Assembly: GCA_027625915.1 (NCBI GenBank)
Contig: JANTQA010000008.1
Location: 8,602,501 to 8,666,500 of the forward strand
Reading direction: 5' to 3'
Length of the DNA stretch: 64,000 nucleotides
From: Anaeramoeba flamelloides
Lineage: Eukaryota; Metamonada; Anaeramoebidae
The notes beneath the pieces were generated by a model that did no database searches, was not told the origin of the DNA, and worked only from the letters and a program-made list of their open reading frames with translations. The position numbers and the translations under genes were made by a program. Below are positions 24,615 through 36,492 of the stretch, piece by piece (the first letter of the stretch is position 1; the number at the start of each line of letters is the position of its first letter).

Positions 24615-25732
24615 CTATTTAGAAAATATTTTTCGTCCAAGAGATGTTCCCTTGGCACTAGATTTAAACTCTGATCAATATTTTAAAATGAGGATCTTGG
24701 TTTTGTCAACAAGAAATAAAGTCATAAAAAATTTACCTTTTGAAATTAATATTTTTTTTATCTTTTCTTCAATTTTTTCGTCGTTCTTGAAGGCAAGAAG
24801 ATCAAGGCTATGAGTGAGTTGAATGTTTCCTGTTTTTCTTATTGTCAAATTATGATTATTGTTTGGATTTTCAAGATCAGTTTTGAGATTATTAAAAATA
24901 GAATTTTCGTTTTTATTTGGAGTGAAATGATTATTATTTTGTTCGAATTCATTTTCTTCGCTTGATGGTAAAAGTTGGTTTACCAAGTATTGTTCTTGCT
25001 CTTGTTCTTCTTCTTCTTCTTGATCGTGTTCTTGTTCCTCTTCTTCTTGATCGTCTTCATGTAATTTGCTATCAAATTTTTTTTCTTTTTCTTTTTCTTT
25101 TTCTGTTTCTGTTTCTGTTTCGAATTCTGTTTCTGTGAGTGTTCCCTTTTGTAATTTTAAAAGATCACTATATTGGGATTCAAAGATTGAAACTTGTGTT
25201 CTTAGTTGATAATAATACTGTGGGTTTTTGGGTTTGGAAAAATAAAAAAAAAAAAAAAAAAGAAAATAATCAAATTAATTTTTTTTTAGATAATGATAAA
25301 AAGAACATAAACAATTGAAGAAACAACTGTGTGATTTGGCCCTCGAAAAAAAAACAAAGACACTTCCAATAAAGAAACAAAAATTTGTGTTGGCTTACAT
25401 TTTGTAAATTGGGATTTTCAATTTTTTGAGAGATTGTTTCAATTTCATCGAGGAAAACACCTAGTTTATTGGTTTGGGTTGTTATCAGTTTAATAACCTT
25501 TTCTTGATCTTGATCTTGTGTCGATGAAAAATCGTCAAACAACTCTTTTGTACTTGAAACAAGCTCATTAATCTCTCTATCATAAAAGAATAAGGAATAA
25601 AAAAGAAAAAGTGTTTTGTTTTTTATTTGAAAAAAAAATTAGTCAAGGTGAAGACGGTATTAAAGAGTACAAAGAAAGAGAAGGGATTTTTAGGGATCTT
25701 TTTTACATTTGGTGATTTTTTATATAGTCCAT
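24615..25732 (-). CDS. SEC20: Sec20/BNIP1-like SNARE (no membrane anchor seen)
   Basis: Four minus-strand exons: 25732-25707, 25576-25399, 25217-24737 and 24670-24615, with phases 2, 0 and 1, giving 246 aa. The start MDYIKNHQIEINELVSSTKE and the helix QKIENPNLQNYYYQLRTQVS resemble the Sec20 N-terminal coil. A central KE/EQ/DN-rich acidic stretch (about residues 110-200) is lineage-specific. The end TGNIQLTHSLDLLAF ... EFKSSAKGTSLGRKIFSK matches the end of the BNIP1 SNARE motif (EFKSMSGTIQLGRKLITKY). Sec20 works with Ufe1/syntaxin-18 and Use1 in Golgi-to-ER fusion (family knowledge). It stops at TAG just after LGRKIFSK, where relatives continue into a transmembrane helix. No fitting extra exon was found, so the C-terminus may be misread, lost or interrupted. 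The KE/EQ tract makes the protein longer than BNIP1 despite the missing tail. Confidence 0.65.
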
Positions 25733-27078
25733 TGGCTGGAATTTTTATAAAAAAAAATGCTATTAATTTGGAAACCTTTTTTTAAAAAAATGAAAAAAGA
25801 TTTTTGGAAAAGTGTCAGATTGAAATTTCATTCGAATAGTTCAAAACCAGAATAGTTCATTGTGTGAATGAAGTAATGATGAAAAACAATCAGATTTGGT
25901 ATGATAGGATATTGGATTCAGGTTACCAGTTCTATATTGGGTGATTAGATAACATAATTTTAAATGTAGTTACAAAATTTGGGATTATTCATCAAAACTT
26001 TTATGAGTGATTTGTGGACTTGTTAACGATCAAAATATTTAAATTATCATTCAGGATTACAATTCTCAGATTGATTTTTATTGGAAAAGTATAATAAATG
26101 AGGAATTTTAACTGAAAAAGGTAAAAAAGTTAAATCTCAAGATTTCAAAAAGATGAATTATTTAGATATTTGGTTTGATATAATTTCAGATATAATTAAG
26201 AATTCAAAAAAAATATGAGGAAATATAGAACACATATAAACAATTATTCAGATAACAATTGCCTTAACAATAATTTGAAAATTAGATTTTTTAATGATAT
26301 GTGTTATAAATCAATTATGAGCACATACCAAAAACAAATCCCTTATTCTCTGTTAATGGTGAATACAATCTTTTGTCCATTTATGAAAATAAATTATTTT
26401 TACAAAAAAAGGTTTTTGTTTTTTATTTTAAGATCTTTTCCAAGTCTCTCTTATCAAAAATTAAGAAATACACCAAACACATTATTTGTGCAATTAGTTT
26501 TTTATTTAAATCTGTTATTAGCACTTAAGCACAAAAAACTCAGTAAACTTTTACTAATTCCCCGATAAACCAGTAATACTCTTCAATAGGTATATGTGGT
26601 AAGTAGATCTACAAAAGAACAAAACATAAATACAAAAAAACTTTTTTTGAAAAAATAATTTATGTATATCTATGGGCAAAAGACTGTATTGTCCTGAAAC
26701 AAAATTCAAGGACTAAATTTGGAGTGTATCTGAAGAATTCATTTAGAAAGTGTATTTTTAAATATTTCTTATTAGTAAATTATAACACGGTTTTAAATAT
26801 TTCATTTTGAAATAGAAAACTTTAAAATATTAAAATACTTGTACAAATTGTTGTATTACTGGAAAATGTAAATAAAAAAGAAAATAGTTAAAAACAAAAA
26901 GAATTCAAAATTGTAAATGTGTTTATTAAAGTAAATAAACAAAAAACTCACAATTTTAAAAATAAATTAAAAAACATTCTCTCTACCTTATTTAAAAAAA
27001 TTATAAAAATGTAATCAATGTACTAATAAAAAATTGAAAAAATTTAATTCACAAGATTAAATGGGACCAAAAAAAGAG
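25733..27078. other. AT-rich intergenic, nothing recognised
   Basis: An open frame at 26215-26568 has no family resemblance and AT-driven composition, so I do not call it. No repeat pair was recognised. Confidence 0.45.
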
Positions 27079-27657
27079 TACACAAGTGTAAATATGAATG
27101 TTGTAAAAAATAGAGTATTTGCAATTTTACATATCGATAAAGAGTTACATGTAATTACCCAAATTTTGGAAATAATAAATGTAAAAACATGTTTTTATTT
27201 TTAAGTTTGAAGGGATTTACAATATAAAATCGTTTGGTGAAAACCAATACTTTGTTTGAAAAATGTTTTTTCTTTAAATTTGAAAGATTAGTGTTTACCA
27301 ATGGTTTTTTTTTGATTAAAATTATTATTAGTCTATTAAGATAAAAAAGGACATTATATTTACTATTAAAAAAATCGAATAAATGCATGGAACTCTTTGT
27401 TTATCTCAAAAATTGGAAATGCTCTATTTTTTACTAAATTCATACCGTCAGTTTCATATTTAAGGGACAAACTATCAACGGAATTTAAGGTAACAAAAAA
27501 TCTCAAATTAATACACAAAATTTGAAATTTTTTTTTTTTATAAATAATTTTACTAGAATCTGAATTTTGTGCCTCTATTGGAGATTTTTATTGTTCCTTA
27601 AATTTCGTTGATATTTTGTGCCTTAAATTTGGAACTGACTGAATTTATACTCGTGTA
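27079..27657. mobile_element. TA-flanked MITE, family F copy 1, interrupted by A3
   Basis: The left end is TACACAAGTGTAAATATGAA then TGTTGTAAAAAATAGAG. The right arm has the inverse (CTCTATTTTTTAC...) but is split by family A copy 3 at 27443-27646; its last bases (TTTATACTCGTGTA) lie beyond A3. Without A3 it would be about 377 bp, the same as intact copy 2 at 46163-46539. The inner arms (GATAAAGAGTTACATG / CATGGAACTCTTTGTTTATC) are also inverted. Confidence 0.8.
27443..27646. mobile_element. TA-flanked MITE, family A copy 3, nested in F1
   Basis: The left end is TACCGTCAGTTTCATATTTA and the right end on the minus strand is CAGTCAGTTCCAAATTTAAG. The central spacer TTACTAGAATCTGAATTTTG is shared with copies 2, 4 and 5. 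It sits in the right terminal repeat of element F1. Confidence 0.85.
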
Positions 27658-27702
27658 TTGTTATATTATGCTGTTTTTCTATTAATTATTTGTTTATCAA
27701 GC

Positions 27703-28478
27703 TTAAGGACTATCTAAAAAAGGCCATTTGGGGTGTAACGTGGGTTAAAACATCATAGTTTTAGACAATTTATCTTTTTAAATTAACCAGAAACCTATAA
27801 TGCACAATTTTCGAGAATTTTTTGGCAAAATTTCAAAGGCAAAAACATTTTTTGAATTTTTTAATTTTTTTGTCATTTTTTCCACGTAGCTAATTTTTAG
27901 CAACCTCAAAAAAAATGAAAAAGAAATTGTTTTTTCTTTTTAAAGCAAAATTGACAATATTTAATTTCATCGTTTCCAACAAAAAAGTGTTTTTTTTTTG
28001 TAGAAAAGAATAGATTAATAAATTTTTTTACAAATAAGATCAAAAAAATTCTAAAAATAAAAAAATAAAAAAAATCTTTTTCACATTTGAGAAAAACAAA
28101 TAATGAAAATGAATGGCAAATAAAAAATAAATCACTTCTAACTTTTCCCCTTTTCATTTTAAATTATTTTTAAAATGACAAAGAAAAAATTGCATTTCGA
28201 TAAATTCAATGTACACAACCCAACCATGATCGTTCTAATTGAAGTATTGTCTTACAATCTATCACTGCCTTTGAAAAAATTGAGTGTGAACAAACATGGT
28301 TTGGTTGTGGTTTTCACTTAAAGGCTGACAATGAAGAAACTGATTATGTCAAATTTACCTATTCCTAAAAATTTGAAATTTGATCGTTCTTCTGGATATC
28401 ATGAAATAAAGAATCCATTTCAGAGATGTTTTAACTGGTATACAGGTCATAGTGGCCTTTTTTTAGATAATCCTTAAA
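27703..28478. mobile_element. TTAA-flanked DNA element L with coding-like remnants
   Basis: The ends are inverted over about 26 bp: left TTAAGGACTATCTAAAAAAG then GCC, right on the minus strand TTAAGGATTATCTAAAAAAA then GGCC. The outermost bases match family E, so L and E may share a mobilising enzyme. Unlike the other elements, its right third (28190-28478) reads in short open pieces of protein-like composition, e.g. KIECEQTWFGCGFHLKADNE and GYHEIKNPFQRCFNWYTGHS. These are in different frames with stops between. They may be remnants of a transposase or a captured gene; no family is recognised. Confidence 0.7.
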
Positions 28479-29742
28479 AGGCACTTTTAATATTTTTATG
28501 TGTTTTTTTTTTATTAATTGAAGAAGAATAATAGAAATAAAAATACAAAAATGAACAAAAAATACAGTAAAGAAACCAGTGTTTTTTTTTATTATTATTT
28601 TTTAGTGGGTCGGTTGTTAGTCGCTCTTATTTGTCCGAATTCCCAATTTGTTATTTATAAATTTTAATAAGGTATTTAGAAATTCTAATAAAGAATATCC
28701 AAAGTTTTATTATGTATTGGTTTCGATTTTGAACCAAAAAAACAACTCTGAAAAATAAAAATTAATTAATAAAAAAAATGAATATTTATTGTTTATAGAT
28801 AAATTGGTAAAAAAGCTGAAAAAAATATGTGTTTAATGATGATAGCTTGCATTAATCATATATATTACATTTGATGAAATTTAATGTTTATTATTAATAA
28901 GTATGTCAACTTTTGGACAAAGTGGTTTAAAGACTTTCTCTTTTCGTATATTGTGGCTTCGTTGTTGTGATTGGCCTGTTTAAAAGGGTTATAAGCCTCT
29001 AATAGAAATTTCCAAAAAATGCAGTTGTAATAATAAATAATCTCAATTCATATATCCAAATGAAATTTTGATTTTTTTGTATGAGGAAATTCTGGAATTT
29101 TTCTCCAAATTTATCTGATGAAATTTTATTGGAATATTATTGGAACTTTAATACCAAAAATTCTTTTTTTGAAATTTTATGCCATATAATGGTAATTAGA
29201 TAGTTTTAAAAACCTCTATACTCGTGTGGACTTAATGTGTATTGAGAATTCATAATCTATTTTAGAGAATCTTGAACTGTTTCTTTCTTTTAAATGTATT
29301 AAAATATTTTTTTAACCATTTGATACATCGTGGATTTCAAAATATATAATTAATTTTATAATTTTAAGATTGGTATTTGATGGTTTTTACTATTTTTATT
29401 TTCATAAACTTAAATAGAACAAATTTGAAATTTAAAAAACAACAAAAAAAATCTTCTATTAGTCCGACCAGATAAAATTGTGTGGATTTTTTAACAAAAT
29501 AAAGTGTGTTTTTTCTTTGCATTATCAGGAATTTCATCTCAAAACGTGGTTTGTAACGAAAATATTTTTAGTGTTGTAGTAAAAAACCAAAGAAATTATT
29601 AATATTTCTAATCAGTTAATCTATCAAATTTTTCGAGTGTATGATTGGCCAAGTAATTCTTTAAAAATTTCCAAGATATAAGGTGGATAATAATTGTTTT
29701 TAATTTTTTTTGACTGTATTTTCTTTTTTCATTTACTGATAT
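28479..29742. other. AT-rich intergenic, no confident gene
   Basis: Only one short coding-like stretch stands out: 28904-28984 (+), MSTFGQSGLKTFSFRILWLR ending at a TAA. It is too short to name. No repeat pair was recognised. Confidence 0.4.
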
Positions 29743-29866
29743 ATTTCGAATTCTGTTTCTGTGAGCGTTTCCTTTTTTAATTTTAAAAGATCACTAGATT
29801 GGTGTTCAAAGATTGAAACTTGTGTTGTTAGTTGATAATAATACTGTATGTTTTTGGGTTTGAGAA
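29743..29866 (-). pseudogene. Duplicated fragment of SEC20 (intron end plus exon 3 start)
   Basis: About 124 bp matches 25117-25242 with roughly ten differences, in the same orientation. It spans the 3' end of SEC20 intron 2, the acceptor, and the exon 3 start (YYYQLRTQVS... to TETEFE). Because the intron is included, this is a DNA-level copy and not a processed transcript. Beyond it, no SEC20 homology continues. Confidence 0.85.
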
Positions 29867-32224
29867 AAAAAAATAATTTCTTGAAAATTTGAGAACAAAA
29901 AGAGCGAAAATATGTGAATTGATTTTTTTTTCAAAAGATCTCAACTTTCCAGAAATATCCTTGAAAATATTATGAGTGGTGTTACATTTATTTAGTTTCG
30001 AAGATTTTTTCAAAAAGTTAAAGTTAAAAATATTTATGTTAATTTAACTCAAAATAGAACAAATAATTAATCAATTAATCAATTGGATTGGTTCTATGTG
30101 GGGTTACTTTGAGAGTTTTTTTTTTGTATAGAAGTTTGTGTTTTTCTTATTAAACTTATTGTGAAAAAAACATATACCAAATTTCAAAATTACAAATATA
30201 GCATTTTCGGATCGATAACTCTGATATGAAAAAAAAATTGAACATAAATTTTATTCGGCTTGGATTCAAAAAAAAAAAAAACATGATAAATTAAAACACT
30301 AGTCAAAAATACTTAGTGGTTGAAGAAAAATAAAATCAAGATTTAAAGTTTTTTTCCATATTATTGAAAAAATCTCGGAAAATTTTTACTTCATTTTCCA
30401 TTTTACAAATTTTTTTACGAAAACTTGAAATAAAGCATTTTATTGGTTTAAATGTTAAGAATCTTTGTTTCATTAGTTTACTTTTAAAAGATTCTTCCAC
30501 TTGACTTGTTTTAAAAGTTAAGTTAATCGGCTACAAAAAGGGAAATTGATCTACAAATTTTATTAAATTTATTAGAATTTTTCAATAATTTAACAAAAAT
30601 CTCAAGAGTTTTTTTGATAAAAGTTGAAGTAAAATATTTCTCTAAAACATTTTCCGTCAATATTAATTTGGTCTTTTTTCATAAAGAGAAATTTGAAATC
30701 TTGTTGTTTCGCAAAAAATAAAAGAAAATCAGTATTTAAGGTTCAAATAATCTTTCTAATCCTTATCCAAACAAAACAAAAAAGTCTTGAGAAAAGCAAA
30801 ATAAAAAGTTTTTTTCATGATTTATAGAAATTAATTAAATTAATATTTAGATTTTATATACTCAGAATTGTAACTCCCTGTTCGGTCTGGAAAAAATATG
30901 GATAGTCTGTTCAAAATTTGTAAATTCTATGGCTTAAGAGTTGATTCAAATTTATTGTATGAATCTTCTAAGATTTTTGGAACGAGTATTATCCTAGAGA
31001 ATATTTTTCCAAACTCCTATTTGAAAAATAAATCGTTAAATAATTTTCACTTCAACTTTCCTTTCTCCATTATTTTTTTACAAAAAGAAAATTTCAAAGA
31101 AATAGTTTACAATTTATGATCTTAATTTATTGGTTTGGTATCTTTTAAGGAGCGATATTTTATTGTATATATTTGAGTGAACCATGAATCCTAAAAGTAA
31201 AATATTCGAAATGATAAAAAGTAAATCATCCAACCTTTTATCACATTTAAATTTTAAATCCTGATAAATTTTGAAAACACATTTTAGTTGAACCCTATTT
31301 CATCCTCCGCATTTTTTTATCCAAAAAGACTAACTTTTTTTTTCTTTATAAGATGTTTTACTTTGGAAATTTCAATTTTGTAACAACTAAGGTTGAAAAG
31401 AAGAGATTTATTATATATTGATATTTATTGACAAAAGACAAATCAATCAATTGATTGAAAAAGCATTGCTAAAATGAATTTAAATGCGTAACATTTAGTT
31501 AATTATTTTTTATTCAAATTTATTTCAACTTTTTAGGTTTTTACTGAATTTCGCTTTAAAATAAAATTTTATTTTACAATTAAAGATCCCTATTTAGATT
31601 CTATTTTTGGGTTTGGGACTTTGAAGTGAACAAAAAAGTTAAAAAATCTTTTTTACTTTTTTTTTTCTCTGAGTTATTTTTTGAACACAAAATCTAAATG
31701 TCTGGAATCATGAGAATGTTTCCATTTACCCCATCGTTTATTTGATTTTTTCCTTTGCTATGTGTGCATAAATTTCGTTACACTATTTGAATATTTTGAG
31801 AAAAAAAAATCTTTTCAATTCGCTCATTTGAATAAGAACTAACATTAAAAATTTGATAATTTGAAATTTTTACTTTAAAGGGTATTTCTGGAATCAAGCT
31901 TGCACCGTTAATGGTTGTAACTTTCAAGTTTGTTACACTGTATTTCGAAAAATTCAAGTGGGGATAAAATGTCTTTATCAACTTTAAAAATCAAAATATA
32001 TTTTCAACTTTTTTTGATTCGATTCCTAATTTTGGAAAATTATTATCCTTTCATTGTCAAAAAAGAATGAATTGTATTTAACTCAACAGGAAAGAAATGG
32101 TGAAATTTTGTTGATTTTACACTTTTCAAAAAGTTGTGAAAACAAATTTTTCATTTTGTAATTGATCTTTACTTGATTTTTTCATTTTCCAAAAAGTGAG
32201 TTAATTTAAAATTTTGTGATATTA
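29867..32224. other. AT-rich intergenic, nothing recognised
   Basis: Open frames at 30898-31119 (+) and 31778-31981 (-) show no family resemblance and are not called. No repeat pair or RNA gene was recognised. Confidence 0.45.
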
Positions 32225-32355
32225 CAGCCGTTTCAACTCAGGTGTGAATCGCACTCATTCGTTGAATGGTCGGGGATCATTTTAAATTGAATTGTAAGGT
32301 TTTCCAACCATTCAACGAATGAGTGCGATTCACACCTGAGTTGAAACAGCTGCAG
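32225..32355. mobile_element. 131-bp near-perfect hairpin element
   Basis: The left arm CAGCCGTTTCAACTCAGGTG ... TCATTCGTTGAATGGT (about 45 bp) faces its inverse ACCATTCAACGAATGA ... TGAAACAGCTGCAG with one or two mismatches. The loop is about 30 bp. TA lies just outside both ends, and CAG starts the arms, as in Tc1/mariner ends. It is much GC-richer than its surroundings. No second copy was found in the window. Confidence 0.75.
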
Positions 32356-34206
32356 TAAAAAATATTTTAAGTTTAAAAAATAACTTTACCAGTTCTCAAG
32401 TGAATTTTGAACTCCTTAAACTGAGAGTTTTCAATGTAAAGGGTTGAGAAATAAAGTTCTTTAAAGTATTTTTACCTAATTTAGTTTTCACAATTTTGTT
32501 TATTGTTGTTTATATTTTTACTTTGATAAAATTAGAAAAACCAATATTTTTTCTCTTGACTTGACAATTTTTGCATATTTGTCAGAATTTTTTATCTTTC
32601 TTTTTGTTGTGTTGAAATTTCAGTTTCTTTTATTTTACTAAAAAGATTTCTTTAAACCCAAAATTGATTTAAATAAAATATAGTTAGGTCTAAAATTCTT
32701 TTTATTTTGGAAATTTTTTTGTGTTACAGTCTTTATATATTTTGTGGCCTTTTGTGAATTTAAAAAAGAAATAGATAGGGTTCTTTTTTTTTTTTTCCTC
32801 TTAATTTTTAACCTTTTCGAGAAAATTTAATTGATTTAAAATATACAAAAATAACTTATTAAAACAAGACTCACTTGATTAAATTATTGTTATAAATGAA
32901 GATTTTTTTTTACAAAGTTCAAACAGGAATATTTTTGAGATTAATAGAAGGGGTTTGTTTTGGAAATTAGAAAAAAATTTTTAATAATAAGGTTGAATGA
33001 AGAAACAACTAAACTTAAAAAGGATGGGGAGGTTTACAATTGGTTCTATTTTTGATCTTCATAAACAAAAGAAAAATTTTCTTTTATTTTCTAAAAAATA
33101 TTTTTAACAGCTTTTAAATGATATAGCATATTTTAATTCTTCATAGCCCCACAGGTAAATCAAATACACCAGACTATTGATCATTCTGAATTTATTTCTT
33201 GTATTTGAATTTATTCTTTAATATTTTTCATATTTTTGTTCAAGATAAAATATTTGAAAAAGTATCAAATAGTGTTCTTTTTGATAGATATTGTTCATTT
33301 TTGAGTCTGAAAAGCAAAAAATTCAAGAAATAGATAACATTTGATTTTACTCTCAACTTTTGTCAGTAAAATTATGTCTTTTTCTGTAACAAATAAAGAC
33401 TTTTGAGATATGTTTTTCTTGTTTTTTTTTTTTGATCTACATTCAAGTAATTACAAAACTAAGCTCTTACCAATAACAGAATCCAAAGAGTAGAATAATA
33501 AAATTATAACCGAATTTTTTGAGGTTTAAGCGATTTTTTATCACTTATTCAAAATAAACTTGAAAAAATCTTTTTTGACCAAGCTTTTAGATACATGAGA
33601 CCGTTTTTAAACTTTGTGGGAAATGGCGGTTTTTTTCTGGGTGTGGTAAAGTTAGCAAGTCTACTAACTTTGAATAAACATGAATTTTTTGTCAAGCGGT
33701 TATTTAAGATTTATTTTTATGAAAAAGTCACAGAACTCGACATCTCGAAAACTCTGAAACTTTGATTAATGGTTTATGTGTTACTATATATAAACTCCAT
33801 TCTTGTTCTAGTCTTTTTGTGTCTTCACAAAATGGAAAGAAAAATAAAGTTGTGATTGAAAAGTGTTGATCACTTTCGAAAAATAAAAGGTAAATTTTAT
33901 TTAAATAAGATCAAAAAATAAAAATCTGCAACAATACAAAGTATGTGTTATTGGTATCCAATGGTTTCTAATTCTTGATTTAGGAAAAATGGTTTTACTT
34001 TACAAATTTTAAAAATTAATTAAGGGTAAAATTTAACTACTTTATGTTATCTGAAACATTATATATTTTGGGTGTTTAACTTGTGGTTCTGTTAGAATTC
34101 CTGATTTTTCTAACACAAAAAAAAAAGTTGCGAAATTTCTTTTTCATTCTTTTTACTTTCCTTTTATACAAAAACTTTTTTTCGAACAACATTTATTTTA
34201 ATTACC
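32356..34206. other. AT-rich intergenic, nothing recognised
   Basis: No gene or repeat pair seen. A slightly GC-richer patch at 33600-33830 has no readable frame of note. The last 60 bp are the likely promoter/5' leader of the gene at 34207, with TTTTATAC at 34162. Confidence 0.45.
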
Positions 34207-34725
34207 ATGTCTTGTAAAATAATGGAACAAACACACAACGAAATCGTTTTTGTCCCAGATTGTCTCAAATTGCTCGAATTACAATCCTTGGAAATACCAT
34301 TAAATTTCCAGCTTTATCCCAACACTAATACCAACACCAACACAAACACTAACACTAACACTAACAAAAACAGCAGACAAAAAGAAGACACTAACTTAAG
34401 TTACAACCAAAAGAAGGGCAGTGGTTCGTCTTTACAGAGCAAAGCCAAACCTGTCACTTTCTTGAAGAGAAAAAACAAATTCCACAAAGCCTATACAGAT
34501 TTGTATTCGATGATCCAAAAGCACAAAAAAAGAGAAAAGCAAATCTTGAAAGAATTTAGACACAATTTTGATGAGGGCATCAAAGCTAAAAACCTCATAA
34601 AACAAAGAAAAGAATACCTTCAAAAAGTTTATGGGAAGGACAGAAAACTCGAGAACTTGTATAGTCCTCAACAAATCAAGAGAATACTCTTAAGAAGAGA
34701 ATTGTCAAAAAAAACTCTCCTCTAA
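34207..34725 (+). CDS. Unrecognised basic coiled protein with TN repeats
   Basis: A single-exon frame of 172 aa, ATG at 34207, TAA at 34723-34725. Composition and codon use resemble the sure genes, with many CAA/GAA/AAC codons and few T runs. In order: an N-terminal segment with a leucine-rich piece (PDCLKLLELQSLEIPLNFQL), a threonine-asparagine repeat (about residues 39-54, 34321-34368), then a basic C-terminal half predicted helical: KRKNKFHKAYTDLYSMIQKH, REKQILKEFRHNFDEGIKAK, SPQQIKRILLRRELSKKTLL. No signal peptide or membrane segment. The charge pattern would suit an RNA- or ribosome-associated protein, but that is only a guess and no family is recognised. The opposite-strand frame over the same stretch is a shadow. 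Confidence 0.7.
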   Translation: MSCKIMEQTHNEIVFVPDCLKLLELQSLEIPLNFQLYPNTNTNTNTNTNTNTNKNSRQKEDTNLSYNQKKGSGSSLQSKAKPVTFLKRKNKFHKAYTDLYSMIQKHKKREKQILKEFRHNFDEGIKAKNLIKQRKEYLQKVYGKDRKLENLYSPQQIKRILLRRELSKKTLL

Positions 34726-35804
34726 CTCCCCAAACCCACTTTTTTTTAATTCACCTACCTTGTTAAATCTTTTTTGACCCAGTAGGATTTATTTTGGATT
34801 TTTCCATTAATTGTATTACACTAATTTGTAAATTGTAAAATAATAATTTCCTTTCGAATTGTTTACTTTTCTTTTTCTTTTTGCTTACTTTTGAAAATAC
34901 CTTTTTCTTTCATCTTTTTTTAATTTTCAGATCCTCTGATCATAAACCCCATTTCAAAAACATTGGCACATTAAAAATAAATTTTGAAAATAATTATTGT
35001 TATAAATTGAAGTTATCTATTAAAAATAAAAAAATTACGATTTTTAATATTCAGTTCTATACCCAAGAAATATTTGTTTTTTTCGTCTAAAAATAAAATT
35101 AAAAAAAAGGTAAAAATAAAATAAAAAAAAGTAAAAAAAATAAAAAAAAATTGGCACATTTATTATGAAATTTAGTTTATCAGTTATTTTAGAAAAATTT
35201 TCAAATCAACCCACTTTGCCTTAAAAAAAATCAACTAATTGTTTAAAAAAATCAAGAGACAGTTAAAGACCACATTAAATGATTTGTGAATTCTTCACAA
35301 CAAACAATCTGATTAAATACAGATTTTGCTAATTTATAATTGAACCTTTTTGAAAAAAAAGTCTCTTTTTTAATAAATTCTTAAGAAAGAATAACCTAAT
35401 TTGGTAAAGTTATAAATATATATTTGTATCTTTAAGGATTTTATAAATCAAGAGCAAATGAACTTGATCTTCATTATTCTTGATCACATGCATACAGGAA
35501 ATCTTGAATATAGTGAAGTAAATGAAACATGCTACCTAAGATTAAACCCATTATAAAAAATTAAACTCTGGATTTTTTTAAGGTTTTTAATATTTGAAGA
35601 TAGGAAAATGCACATATATAAACTCTTCTTTGAGATTCAAATTGGGTTTTATAAGCTAGAACTTTGATTAATATTAAAGGTTAAAAAATATTAGAAGACT
35701 TTTGGTTTAAAAATTTCAGTAAATATTTTCAAAATTTCTAAGATTAGAAACTAATGAGGTTTTTGGTTTAAATTTCAAAAAATGATCTTATTTTCATTCA
35801 CTTT
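34726..35804. other. AT-rich intergenic, nothing recognised
   Basis: 3' flank of the preceding gene followed by A/T runs. No gene or repeat pair was recognised. Confidence 0.45.
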
Positions 35805-36004
35805 TACAGTCATTTTCACTTTTAAGGCACAAACTTTCAACGAAATTTATGGCACAAAAAACTCTCAAATTAAGGTACAAAATTTGAAATTTTTTTTTTT
35901 TACAATTTATTTTACTAGAATCTGAATTTTGTGCCTTAATTTGAGTTTTTTATCGTACCTTAAATTTCGTTGAAAGTTTCTACCTTAAAAGTGAAACTGA
36001 TTAT
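35805..36004. mobile_element. TA-flanked MITE, family A copy 4
   Basis: The left end is TACAGTCATTTTCACTTTTA. The right end on the minus strand is TATAATCAGTTTCACTTTTA. The arms contain AAGGCACAAACTTTCAACGA and the centre TTTACTAGAATCTGAATTTT. Length 200 bp. Confidence 0.85.
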
Positions 36005-36492
36005 AGAAAAAAATACATTTTAATTATTTATAGTGAAGAGAGGTGCTTTGACAAAATTACCAAAAAATATCATTTTAATGTTTCAAAATATTCATAACCC
36101 CCTTTTAAAATTTATTTTAAAAAACATATTTCTGGTTTATACATAGTTATAATTCCATAGATCTGTTTATTTGATTTCTACAATCAGCCAATATTTTTAT
36201 ACAAAGATTAAATTTTTGAAAAATTTAAAAATTAAAAACAAGGGTTAATTTCACCATAACAGTTACTTTAATTTTTTATTTCCATATTAAAGTCTCAAAA
36301 TATTTCCTCTCCAATTTTATCACAAGTGATAAATTATAAGTATATCGTTTTTAATGTTTTTTTTTTTATTATTATTATTTGTCAAGATACATGTTAAAAA
36401 ATTAAAAATTCAAAAATCAAAGCAACATTTTAGTACATATATATTATTCATTCCACTAAAAAACAACCCAATAAAGAGAAACAAATAAAAGA

